64,000 nt of DNA, from the NCBI RefSeq assembly GCF_022557175.1, contig NZ_CP092915.1, forward strand, positions 1-64,000. The letters are read 5' to 3'. Shown here piece after piece: positions 32,577-40,634 of this stretch. Numbering within the stretch: position 1 is the first letter of the stretch; the number at the start of each line of letters is the position of its first letter. Source of the stretch: Mycolicibacterium sp. YH-1. GTDB taxonomy: Bacteria; Actinomycetota; Actinomycetes; Mycobacteriales; Mycobacteriaceae. The notes under the pieces were generated by a model. That model did not search any database, was not told where the DNA came from, and saw only the letters and a program-made list of their open reading frames with translations. A program made the translations under genes and the position numbers.

Positions 32577-33314
32577 CTAGTGCGGGCGGGGGCGCAGGAT
32601 CACCTCGTGGACGTGACCGTCGGGCGGGGTGGCGACGGCCTGCGCGACGGCCGCGGCGACGGTGTCGGCTGACAGGAACTGCCCGGGGTCGTACTCACGA
32701 CCCTCGTACGCGATGAGATCGCGCTGCATGTCGGTGTCGATCCGGCCCGGATGGATGGACGTGACGCGCAGAGCGGGTTCGTCGGCGCGCAACGAGTCGG
32801 CGAACGCCCGCAGCGCGAACTTGCTCGCCGAGTAGGACGCCAGCCCGGGTGAGGCGTTGATACCGGCCCCGGAGTTGATGAACACCACGTGACCGCCGGC
32901 ATGGCGCAGCGCGGGCAGCAGTGCCAGCGTGAGCGCGACGGCGCCGATGACGTTGACCTCGAAGGTGTCCCGCCACTCGTCGACCGTGGACTCGCCGACC
33001 CGGCCGGGTAGCGACACCCCGGCGTTGTGGATCAGCACGTCGAGATCGGTCAGCACCTCGGCGGCGGGCTCGATCGACGCCGGATCGGCCAGGTCCAGCG
33101 GCCACGTCGGGGCCCCGAGCCGCTCGGCCACCGCATCGAGCCGGTCGGACGGGCGGCCCGCCAACAGCAGCGTGTGGGTGGGGGCAAGGGCGGTGGCGAT
33201 GGCGGCTCCGAGGCCGCCGCCCGCGCCGGTGATCATCGCGGTGCGGGTCTGCTCTTCGCGCAAGCGCTCATCGGAACGGGTCTGCTCTTCGCGCGAGCGC
33301 TCATCGGAAGCCAC
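32577..33314 (-). CDS. Short-chain dehydrogenase/reductase
   Basis: An SDR-family NAD(P)-dependent oxidoreductase with TGAGGGLGAAIA, the NAG motif LIHNAGVSLPG, the catalytic Ser-Tyr-Lys (INSGAGIN, SYSASKFALRA) and HPGRIDTDM. With GTG 33314 it has 245 residues. The first 22 residues are two copies of SDER(S/L)REEQTR encoded by a 33-bp tandem repeat, so the real start may be inside or after it (ATG 33236 begins MITGAGGG). The substrate is unknown. It is divergent from the glucosylglycerate hydrolase gene. Confidence 0.85.
   Translation of the reverse strand: MASDERSREEQTRSDERLREEQTRTAMITGAGGGLGAAIATALAPTHTLLLAGRPSDRLDAVAERLGAPTWPLDLADPASIEPAAEVLTDLDVLIHNAGVSLPGRVGESTVDEWRDTFEVNVIGAVALTLALLPALRHAGGHVVFINSGAGINASPGLASYSASKFALRAFADSLRADEPALRVTSIHPGRIDTDMQRDLIAYEGREYDPGQFLSADTVAAAVAQAVATPPDGHVHEVILRPRPH
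33244..33309. repeat. 33-bp tandem repeat (two copies)
   Basis: Two head-to-tail 33-bp units, 33244-33276 and 33277-33309, differ at one base. They sit at the 5' end of the SDR gene. A 23-bp core of the unit also occurs, in the opposite orientation, upstream of ssb at 55040-55062. A dispersed element is therefore likely. Confidence 0.85.
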
Positions 33315-33378
33315 GCCGCAACGTTACCGAGACCCATCCGTCCTGCGCCGTTCGCCTCGACGTCGCAGAATTGAACCA

Positions 33379-34719
33379 ATGCCTCCCGATCCGACCTTCG
33401 CGCCCACGCAGTTGGCGGCCCGCGCCGCCTACCTCCTGCGTGGCAACGACCTCGGCGTGATGACCACCGCCGCACCCCTGCTGTACCCCCACATGTGGAG
33501 CTGGGACGCGGCGTTTGTGGCCATCGGGCTGGCCCCGCTGAGCGTCGAACGCGCCGTCGTGGAGCTCGACACCCTGCTGTCGGCGCAGTGGCGCAACGGG
33601 ATGATCCCGCACATCGTCTTCGCCAACGGCGTCGACGGGTACTTCCCCGGCCCGGCCCGCTGGGCGTGCTCGGCGCTGGCGGCTGACGCCCCGCGCAACC
33701 GGCACACCTCAGGCATCACCCAGCCGCCGGTGCATGCGATCGCGGTGCAGCGCATCCTCGATCAGGCGCGTACCAGGGGCCGCTCCACCCGCGCTGTCGC
33801 CGAGGCGTTCCTGGATCGCCGCTGGCCCGATCTCGTGCGGTGGCACCGCTGGCTGGCCGAGGCACGCGACCCCCACTCGCGCGGCCGGGTCACGCTGTAC
33901 CACGGCTGGGAGTCGGGCATGGACAACTCGCCGCGCTGGGACAGCGCCTACGCCAACGTGATTCCCGGCAATGTGCCCGAGTATCAGCGCGAGGACAACA
34001 AGGTCAACACCGACGCCAGCCAGCGCCCGTCGGATCACGAGTACGACCGCTACCTGTGGCTGGTCGAGGAGATGAAGTCGGCGCGCTACGACGACGATCT
34101 GCTGCCCAAGGTGATGAGCTTCGCGGTCGAGGACGTGTTCGTCTCGGCGGTGCTCTCGGTGGCCTGCACTGTGCTCGCCGAGATCGGCGAGGACTACAAG
34201 CGCCCGCTCGCCGACGTCCGCGACCTGTACGCGTGGGCCGAGCGGTTCCGGGGCGGTGTCGTCGAGGCGGCCGACCAAAGGACCGGGGCGGCAAGGGATT
34301 ACGACACCCGCGCGGAGCGCTGGATCGCGACCGAGACCGTCGCGCAGTTTGCGCCGCTGCTCTGCGGTGGATTGCCTCACGACCGGGAGCGCGCGCTGCT
34401 GAAGCTGCTCGAGGGCCCGCGGTTCTGCGGACATCCCGACCTCAAGTACGCGTGCATCCCGTCGACGTCACCGGTGTCGAGGGACTTCCGGTCGCGTGAG
34501 TACTGGCGCGGCCCGGTCTGGCCGGTGATGTCGTGGCTGTTCTCCTGGTGCTTCGCACGTCGCGGATGGGCCGAGCGCGCGGCGATGCTGCGTCGCGAGG
34601 GATTGCGGCAGGCCAGCGATGGCAGTTTCGCGGAGTACTACGAGCCGTTCACGGGCGAGCCGTTGGGCAGCATGCAGCAGTCGTGGACCGCCGCGGCGGT
34701 CCTGGACTGGCTTGGGTGA
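33379..34719 (+). CDS. ggh: Glucosylglycerate hydrolase (GH63)
   Basis: A 446-residue glycoside hydrolase of the GH63 type. It matches in length and key residues the glucosylglycerate hydrolase studied in M. hassiacum: the catalytic Asp182 lies in ESGMDNSPRW and Glu419 in FAEYYEP, at exactly those positions when counting from ATG 33379. It would release glucose and glycerate from glucosylglycerate, a compatible solute that fast-growing mycobacteria store under nitrogen limitation and mobilise on recovery. There is no signal peptide, so it is cytoplasmic. It is absent, as far as I recall, from M. tuberculosis. Confidence 0.88.
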   Translation: MPPDPTFAPTQLAARAAYLLRGNDLGVMTTAAPLLYPHMWSWDAAFVAIGLAPLSVERAVVELDTLLSAQWRNGMIPHIVFANGVDGYFPGPARWACSALAADAPRNRHTSGITQPPVHAIAVQRILDQARTRGRSTRAVAEAFLDRRWPDLVRWHRWLAEARDPHSRGRVTLYHGWESGMDNSPRWDSAYANVIPGNVPEYQREDNKVNTDASQRPSDHEYDRYLWLVEEMKSARYDDDLLPKVMSFAVEDVFVSAVLSVACTVLAEIGEDYKRPLADVRDLYAWAERFRGGVVEAADQRTGAARDYDTRAERWIATETVAQFAPLLCGGLPHDRERALLKLLEGPRFCGHPDLKYACIPSTSPVSRDFRSREYWRGPVWPVMSWLFSWCFARRGWAERAAMLRREGLRQASDGSFAEYYEPFTGEPLGSMQQSWTAAAVLDWLG

Positions 34720-34735
34720 CGTCGACGCGGTGCGA

Positions 34736-35203
34736 TCAGCCCTCGGTCTGTTCGGCCAGCCGTGTCAGCGGGGCCAGCGCCTGGGCGAGGGTGGTGCGTT
34801 CCTCGACGGTGAGTTTGCTCAGCATGGCCGCCAGCGCGGCACGACGCACCGCCAGAGCCTCGCGGTGCTGAACCAGTCCGCGGGGGGTGACGTCGACGAG
34901 AACGGCACGTAAATCGGAGGGGTCGCGGGAGCGCTTCACCAGCCCGAGTTTCTCGAGTCGGCGGATCGCCACGGTGGTGGTGGGCGTGCGGACGCGCTCA
35001 TGGGCGGCGAGCTCGGTCATGCGGATCGGACCGAGGTCGAGAAGCGTCAGCAGGATCGACAATTGCGCCAGCGTCAGGTCGGCACCGGCCTCTGCGCCGG
35101 GGGGCTTCGTCTCGCCAGTTCGGCGGAGCACGGAGAACAGCTTGGAGAGCACTTGTTGCAGCTCCCCAGCCAGCTCAGTGACCTGCGGCTCCGTATCCAC
35201 CAT
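34736..35203 (-). CDS. MarR family transcriptional regulator
   Basis: A 155-residue winged-helix repressor-type protein. The DNA-binding part includes LTLAQLSILLTLLDLGPIRM (two blocks) and ERVRTPTTTVAIRRLEKLGLV, with the wing SRDPSDLRAVLVDVTPRG. It matches Rv0042c in position. I chose ATG 35203 (MVDTEPQ...); the upstream open part overlaps the ABC gene. The ligand and targets are unknown. It lies downstream of the ABC transporter genes on the same strand and converges with the hydrolase gene. Confidence 0.87.
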   Translation of the reverse strand: MVDTEPQVTELAGELQQVLSKLFSVLRRTGETKPPGAEAGADLTLAQLSILLTLLDLGPIRMTELAAHERVRTPTTTVAIRRLEKLGLVKRSRDPSDLRAVLVDVTPRGLVQHREALAVRRAALAAMLSKLTVEERTTLAQALAPLTRLAEQTEG

Positions 35204-35243
35204 AGTTTGGCAGTCTAACCTGTCGCCTCTTGTCAGCAGCCGT

Positions 35244-36002
35244 TTAGAGCACCTGAGACAGGAACTGGCGCAGCCTGTCGGTCTCGGCGGACTCGAAGAG
35301 CTGCTCGGGTGGTCCGGACTCGACGACCCGCCCGTGATCCATGAAGACCACGGAGTCCGCGGTCGATCGGGCAAAGCCCATCTCGTGGGTCACGACCACC
35401 ATCGTCATACCGTCGGAGGCGAGCTCGGCGATCAGCGCGAGGATGCCCTTCACCAGCTCGGGGTCGAGTGCGGAGGTGGCCTCGTCGAAGAACATCAACT
35501 GCGGTGCCATGGCCAGCGCCCTGGCGATCGCCACCCGTTGCTGTTGCCCACCCGAGAGCGTGCCGGGCCGCACCTGCGCCTTGTGCTTTAACCCGACGCG
35601 CTCGAGTTGCGCCATACCCAGTTCCGTCGCCTCGTCGACCCCGAGGTTCTTCAACTTGCGCGGTGCCAGCGTCACGTTGTCGAGCACGCTGCGATGCGGG
35701 AACAGGTTGAACTGCTGGAACACCATGCCGATCCGTTGTCGCAGCTTGTCGGGATTGTCCTTCAGCACCGAGCGGCCGTCGAGCAGGATGTCGCCGCGGT
35801 CGGGTTCGTGCAGCCGGTTCAGGGTGCGCAGTAGCGTCGACTTGCCCGATCCCGACGGCCCGATGACCGCCGTGGTGGTGCCGGCGGGGACGTCGATGTC
35901 GACGCCGCGGAGCACCGTGTTCACGCCGAAGGACAGATGAATGTCCTTGCCCGCCAATGAGACCGGTTCGAAGCCCTTCCCGGGGCCGCCTGTCGTACTC
36001 AC
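35244..36002 (-). CDS. Amino-acid-type ABC transporter ATP-binding protein
   Basis: A 252-residue ATPase of the GlnQ/HisP group. Walker A GPSGSGKSTLL, the Q-loop FQQFNLFPH, signature LSGGQQQRVAIARAL, Walker B LMFFDEATSALDPE and the switch histidine VVVTHEMGFA are all intact. Its GTG overlaps the stop of the upstream fused binding protein-permease gene (GTGA), so both are made together as an importer for a polar amino acid or similar solute. The exact solute is not evident. Confidence 0.92.
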   Translation of the reverse strand: MSTTGGPGKGFEPVSLAGKDIHLSFGVNTVLRGVDIDVPAGTTTAVIGPSGSGKSTLLRTLNRLHEPDRGDILLDGRSVLKDNPDKLRQRIGMVFQQFNLFPHRSVLDNVTLAPRKLKNLGVDEATELGMAQLERVGLKHKAQVRPGTLSGGQQQRVAIARALAMAPQLMFFDEATSALDPELVKGILALIAELASDGMTMVVVTHEMGFARSTADSVVFMDHGRVVESGPPEQLFESAETDRLRQFLSQVL

Positions 36003-37795
36003 ACCATCTCCTGTGTTGTCGCGGGGTTGGCGGGGTCGAGCGGATCGTCGGGCTCGGTCTGCGCGCGTCCACGTCGCAGGCGCGCATCGATGTAGTTGAC
36101 GAGGTGGGTCAGCGGGATGGTCAGCGCGAGATAGAACAACCCGGCGGCCACCAGCGGGGACAGATTGCCGGTCTGCGCGTTGAGATCCCGGCCCACCTGG
36201 AACAGCTCACGCTGACTGGCGATCAGGCCGAGGAAGTAGACCAGCGAGGACGCCTTGAGCAGCGAGATGAACTGATTCACCAGCGCGGGTAACACGCGCC
36301 GGATGCCCTGGGGCACCACCACCAGACGCATCGAGGAGCCGTAGCTGAAACCCAGTGCGCGCGAGGCCTCCAGCTGGCCGGCCTCCACGCTCTGGATGCC
36401 GGATCGAAAGATCTCACCGACGTAGGCGCCAGCCATCAGGCCCAACGCGGCGATGCCAAGCGGGTAGGGGTTGTTGCCGGTCAGTCCGCCCACGATGGGC
36501 CCGACGCCCAGCCCGATCAGCAGGATGATGACGACCTCGGGTAGCCCGCGGAAGATGTCGGTGTACACCCGGGCCGGCCAGCGCAGCCAGCGTGAGCGGG
36601 AGATACCCGCGATCGCCAGCGCCATGCCGAGGACCAGGCCGATGATGCTGGCCGCGAACGTCAGTATCAAGGTGTTGGGCAGGCCGGTCTTGAACAGGTC
36701 GGGGATGGCCTGCCGGTAGAGGTCCCAGTTGAGGAAGGTCTCCTTCAGTTGGGACAGTGTGGATTTCGGCCCGACGGGCGAGTCGGGTGAGGTGGACTGC
36801 GCCGCGCGCTCGGCGATCGCCGCGAAGTCGGGAAGCTGGGGAGGCGGAGCCGCCTTCGACCCGGGTTTCCATCCCGGCGGCAGCGCCCGGGGCACCCAGT
36901 CGGAGTACAGCCGTGCCCAGGTGCCGTCGGCGATCACCGCGTCGAGGCCCGAGTTGAGCGCGTTGATGAGCGGCTGGTTGGTCTTGTCGACCGCGTAGGC
37001 GACGAAGTTGTCCAGGCTGAAGGTGTTCTCGACGATCTGGGCGGGATCACCGGGTTGCACCGTGCCCTGCGCCTGCTGCGAGGGCGCCACCCAGGCGTCG
37101 ATCTGTCGGGTCTTGAGGCTGCCGTAGACGGTGTTGTAGTCGGGGAACTTGACCGGGTCCAGGCCAAGCGTGTCGACGACGTAGGCCTCCTGCACGGTGC
37201 CCTGCACAACGCCGATCCGCTGACCCGGCGCCAACTGGGTGAAGCTGGTGATCGGTGAGCCCGTCGGCACCACCAGGGAGAAGTAGCCGAAGTCGTAGCC
37301 GTTGGTGAAGCCGACGGTCTTGCGCCGCGCATCGGTGGTGGTGATCGATGACGAGCCGACGTCGAAGCGGCGCGACGCGACCTGGGCCAGCAGACCGGAG
37401 AAGTCGGTCCCGACGAAGTTCACCCGCAGGCCGAGTTTGTCGGCGATGGCCCGCAGCAGCTCATTATCGAAACCCGTGAACTGGCCCGCGGAGTTGATGC
37501 AGATGCTCGGCGGGGCGTCCGAGAGCGTGCCGACGGTGAGCACCCCGGGGGTGCCCAGACCCAGCGCCGCGACGTCGACGGTATCGAGGGGTTCCACGGT
37601 GGGCGTGGTGTATCGATCGGACTCGGGTCCCCTGGCGGCCGCGGCCAGGTTAGTCGGCAGCGCGCTCGCGCTCTGCTCACCCGGAGGCGCGCACTGGTCG
37701 TCGTTGGCCAGCGCGGTCGGCGCAAGGCCGAGGCCGCAGATGATCGCCAACACCAGTGCCAGCACGGTCGCCCGGAGAACCCCGTCGCGTGTCAT
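35999..37795 (-). CDS. Fused substrate-binding protein and permease of an amino-acid ABC importer
   Basis: A 598-residue fusion. A signal segment (ATVLALVLAIICGLGLAPTALA) is followed by a family 3 solute-binding domain (about residues 80-310; GFDNELLRAIADKLGL, DVGSSSITTTDARRKTVGF in blocks). A linker leads to a GlnP/HisM-type permease (about 360-585) with five or so membrane helices and the coupling loop EASRALGFSYGSSMRLVVVPQ (seen as EASRALGFSYG and RLVVVPQ). The fused layout tethers the binding domain to the outer face. With the downstream ATPase it forms a complete transporter. Confidence 0.9.
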   Translation of the reverse strand: MTRDGVLRATVLALVLAIICGLGLAPTALANDDQCAPPGEQSASALPTNLAAAARGPESDRYTTPTVEPLDTVDVAALGLGTPGVLTVGTLSDAPPSICINSAGQFTGFDNELLRAIADKLGLRVNFVGTDFSGLLAQVASRRFDVGSSSITTTDARRKTVGFTNGYDFGYFSLVVPTGSPITSFTQLAPGQRIGVVQGTVQEAYVVDTLGLDPVKFPDYNTVYGSLKTRQIDAWVAPSQQAQGTVQPGDPAQIVENTFSLDNFVAYAVDKTNQPLINALNSGLDAVIADGTWARLYSDWVPRALPPGWKPGSKAAPPPQLPDFAAIAERAAQSTSPDSPVGPKSTLSQLKETFLNWDLYRQAIPDLFKTGLPNTLILTFAASIIGLVLGMALAIAGISRSRWLRWPARVYTDIFRGLPEVVIILLIGLGVGPIVGGLTGNNPYPLGIAALGLMAGAYVGEIFRSGIQSVEAGQLEASRALGFSYGSSMRLVVVPQGIRRVLPALVNQFISLLKASSLVYFLGLIASQRELFQVGRDLNAQTGNLSPLVAAGLFYLALTIPLTHLVNYIDARLRRGRAQTEPDDPLDPANPATTQEMV

Positions 37796-37840
37796 CGTGA
37801 AAACGTAACGAACGCGGTCCCCGGAATTAGCCCCTTCCCC

Positions 37841-38530
37841 TCATTCAGAACGCAATGGATGGGTTTGGTGTCTCTGTGATGGCGGGAGCACGCCGCGCCG
37901 GATCAGCTCGGACACCATGATCCGGCCCATCAGCAGGGACCGCTCCTCGCATGTGGTGCGGGCCTGATCAGCGTCCCGACCCGTGATGGCGGTGAACTCG
38001 GTCTCGTAGAACGGCAGCAGCTCGTCATGGCTGTCGGTGTAGACCTTCCAGAAGGTCTGCGGCATCAGTGTCGCGGCGGAGTGGATGGCCGCCAGCAGTC
38101 GGGGGCCTGCGTAGGTGTCGTTGACGATGCGGCGGAACTTCGCCGCGGACTGCTGGAAACCCTTGGACTCCACGCGATTGCGCAGATTCTCCAGCACCTT
38201 GCCGAGCCGCTCCGCCAGCTCGTCGGTGGGGTCGGCGGCTGCGCGGGCCGAGGCGACGCCGTTGAGCACACCGTCGATCTCGTAGTGCTCCAGCACGGCC
38301 CGGTGGTCGAAGCGCTCGATGTATGCGCCGCGGTGGTAGCGGGTCGAGAGGATGCCGTCGTGCTCGAGTTGGATGACGGCCTCCTGCACCGGCACGCGGC
38401 TCAGGCCCAGCTCCTCGGCGATCTCGTTGCGATCGAGGCGGTCCCCAGAGCGGAGTTTTCCAGTCAGAACCAGGTTGACGATGTGACCGACAACCTGATC
38501 CTTCTCCTTGACCCCGTACTTCTTGGGCAT
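37841..38530 (-). CDS. GntR family transcriptional regulator
   Basis: A 229-residue regulator at the position of Rv0043c. The N-terminal winged helix has [20 protein letters not shown] and [16 protein letters not shown] (two blocks). The C-terminal helical domain is of the FadR/FCD type, with possible metal-binding residues in [20 protein letters not shown] chose ATG 38530, which follows AAAGAG. It is divergent from the P450 gene, and an inverted repeat lies between them, suggesting that it controls the P450 or itself. The ligand is unknown. Confidence 0.87.
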   Translation of the reverse strand: MPKKYGVKEKDQVVGHIVNLVLTGKLRSGDRLDRNEIAEELGLSRVPVQEAVIQLEHDGILSTRYHRGAYIERFDHRAVLEHYEIDGVLNGVASARAAADPTDELAERLGKVLENLRNRVESKGFQQSAAKFRRIVNDTYAGPRLLAAIHSAATLMPQTFWKVYTDSHDELLPFYETEFTAITGRDADQARTTCEERSLLMGRIMVSELIRRGVLPPSQRHQTHPLRSE

Positions 38531-38601
38531 AGCTCTTTGGAGTGTCTCACGGGGTTGGCGGGCCGGCGAGGCGCCCGATGCCGGATCCCGCAATCCGATC
38601 A

Positions 38602-38622
38602 AACGAGACTATCGTTCTCGTT
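38602..38622. promoter_or_regulatory. Inverted-repeat operator between gntR and P450 genes
   Basis: AACGAGA (38602-38608) and TCTCGTT (38616-38622) are exact complements separated by seven bases. The repeat lies 72 bp upstream of the gntR start and 13 bp before the P450 ATG, so a bound protein would block the P450 ribosome-binding region or promoter. Which regulator binds is not shown; the adjacent GntR protein is the first candidate. Confidence 0.6.
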
Positions 38623-38634
38623 ACGCTGCCGAGC

Positions 38635-39807
38635 ATGACCACTGCGGCGGTGCACCACACCTACTACGACGACGCACCGATGGGGCCCGACCGGTCCGCG
38701 GCCATGGACTACCTGCGCCGTCCCGGGGAGGTCTACCGGGCCGGTGACGTCTACTACATCACCAGCCGCGAAGGGGTGCGCTACGCGCAGACGCACCCCG
38801 AGATCTTCTCGTCGGAGAAGGCGTTCGACGGGTTGAGCGCGATGATCCAATTGATCCCGCTCGCCGTCGATCCGCCCGATCACGCGCGCTACCGCAAGGT
38901 CCTCGACCCGTTCTTCGGTCCCAAGCGGATGCGCGAACTCGAGGACGGCCTGCGCGCGCAGGTGCGGGCCCATATCGACGCGTTCGCCCCGACGGGTCAA
39001 TGCGAGGTCATGGCTGATCTGGCCCGCAAGTTCCCGACGCAGGCGATCCTGACGTTGCTGGGCCTTCCGCACGACGATCTGCCGCAGTGCCTGGACTGGA
39101 TCGACGGCCTCTTTCACTCGGGGACGGTGGAGCAGGCGAACGGCGAGGCCAGTGCGCGCCAGATGGAGTGCTCGATGGCGTTGTTCGGCTACCTGCAGGA
39201 CAAGATCGCGCACAAGCGCGCACATCCCGGTGACGACCTCATCAGTGGCGTCCTGGCGATCACCGGCGACGATGCCTGGACCGACGAGCAGATGCTCGGC
39301 ATGTGCTTTGTGCTGGTACTCGCCGGCCTCGACACCGTGACCGCCGCTATCGGATTCTGTCTGCTGCGGCTTGCCGAGGACCCCGCGCTGCGACGCACGC
39401 TCATCGCCGACCCGGCGCGCCTACCGTTCTTCATCGAGGAGGTACTGCGGCTGGACGGTCCGGCGCAGATGGTGCCGCGAGCGACGACCCAGGACGTCGA
39501 GGTGGCGGGGACGCTGATCCCGGCCGGGACGCAGGTAGTGCTGGTGCTTGGCACCGCGAACCGTGAGGGCTTGCGGTCGACCAACGTCGACGTCATTGAC
39601 CTCGATGAGCGCATCACCCACCTGGCGTTTGGCGGAGGGATCCACCGGTGCCTGGGGGTTCACCTCGCCCGCGCCGAGCTTCGACTGATGCTCGAGGAGT
39701 TCCACGCCCGCATCCCGGACTACCGGTTGGCGGACACCCCGAAGCTGTCGTGGCCCGCCGCGGTGGTGTCCCTGGAGACGCTGTCCCTGACGTTCCCGCC
39801 GAGCTAG
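38635..39807 (+). CDS. Cytochrome P450
   Basis: A 390-residue class I bacterial P450. The I-helix oxygen-binding segment is LAGLDTVTAAIG, the K-helix ExxR is EEVLR, and the heme-binding loop is FGGGIHRCLGVHLARAEL with the ligand cysteine. No membrane anchor is present, so it would use a soluble ferredoxin and reductase encoded elsewhere. The substrate cannot be told. ATG 38635 is the likely start; upstream in-frame codons run into the operator. It converges with the F420-type oxidoreductase gene. Confidence 0.92.
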   Translation: MTTAAVHHTYYDDAPMGPDRSAAMDYLRRPGEVYRAGDVYYITSREGVRYAQTHPEIFSSEKAFDGLSAMIQLIPLAVDPPDHARYRKVLDPFFGPKRMRELEDGLRAQVRAHIDAFAPTGQCEVMADLARKFPTQAILTLLGLPHDDLPQCLDWIDGLFHSGTVEQANGEASARQMECSMALFGYLQDKIAHKRAHPGDDLISGVLAITGDDAWTDEQMLGMCFVLVLAGLDTVTAAIGFCLLRLAEDPALRRTLIADPARLPFFIEEVLRLDGPAQMVPRATTQDVEVAGTLIPAGTQVVLVLGTANREGLRSTNVDVIDLDERITHLAFGGGIHRCLGVHLARAELRLMLEEFHARIPDYRLADTPKLSWPAAVVSLETLSLTFPPS

Positions 39808-39818
39808 ACCCGGGGGGC

Positions 39819-40634
39819 CTAGCCGCCGGCGCGCTCGTCGCGCCACCGGCACAGTGCCTCGGCCGCCGTCAGGTCGTAGTCGGGGCCGTTGACGCCGACC
39901 GTCAGCAGGCTGACGCCGAGGTCCACGAGTCCCTGGGCGTTGGCGAGCAGCGCGTCGAGCGCCTCGCCGCGCAGGACGCCGCTGTTGTCCTCCACGCCGG
40001 CCGAGCGCTCGATGGTCGACGGGTCGCGGCCGATGTCGGCGCAGTGCGCGTCGAGCACCGCGGCCTTGGCCGGGTAGGTCTCGGCGGTAGTGAATCCGTG
40101 CCACATGTGGGCGTACTGGGCGACCATCTTCAGGGTCTTCTTCTCGCCCTGCCCGCCGATCAGGATCGGGATGTCGCGCACCGGTGCGGGATTGAGCTTG
40201 GCCAGCCGGGACGTGATGCGCGGCATGGCGGCGGAGAGGTCGTCGAGGCGACTGCCGACCGTGCCGAAGTCGTAGCCGTACTCGTCGTAGTCCTTGTCCT
40301 TCCAGCCCGATCCGATGCCGAGGATCAGCCTGCCGTCGGAGATGTTGTCAACGGTGCGCGCCATATCGGCCAGCAGTTCAGGGTTGCGGTAGGAGTTGCA
40401 GGTCACCAGCGCGCCGATCTCGATGCGCGAGGTCTGCTCGGCCCACGCGCCGAGCATGGTCCAGCACTCGTAGTGTGCGCCGTCGGGATCGCCATACAGC
40501 GGAAAGAAGTGGTCCCAGTTGAAGGCGATGTCGACGCCCATGTCCTCACACCGTCGGACGGCGTCTCGGATGTGGCCGTAGTTCGGGGAGTGCTGGGGTT
40601 GCAGCTGGACGCCGATGCGAATGGGGAGGCTCAT
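39819..40634 (-). CDS. LLM class F420-dependent oxidoreductase
   Basis: A 271-residue luciferase-like monooxygenase-fold protein matching Rv0044c. Typical elements are IRIGVQLQPQ, DIAFNWDHFFPLYGDP, TSRIEIGALVTCNSYRNP (block), RLILGIGSGWKDKDYDEYGY (block) and IPILIGGQGEKKTLK. Mycobacterial members usually use coenzyme F420. The ATG overlaps the stop of the PhoX-like gene (ATGA), so both are translated from one message. The substrate is unknown. Confidence 0.88.
   Translation of the reverse strand: MSLPIRIGVQLQPQHSPNYGHIRDAVRRCEDMGVDIAFNWDHFFPLYGDPDGAHYECWTMLGAWAEQTSRIEIGALVTCNSYRNPELLADMARTVDNISDGRLILGIGSGWKDKDYDEYGYDFGTVGSRLDDLSAAMPRITSRLAKLNPAPVRDIPILIGGQGEKKTLKMVAQYAHMWHGFTTAETYPAKAAVLDAHCADIGRDPSTIERSAGVEDNSGVLRGEALDALLANAQGLVDLGVSLLTVGVNGPDYDLTAAEALCRWRDERAGG

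Noticed and set aside
33244..33309. Possible CRISPR or spacer-like repeat
   Set aside because: The two units are directly adjacent with no spacer and lie inside a coding frame; no cas genes are present.
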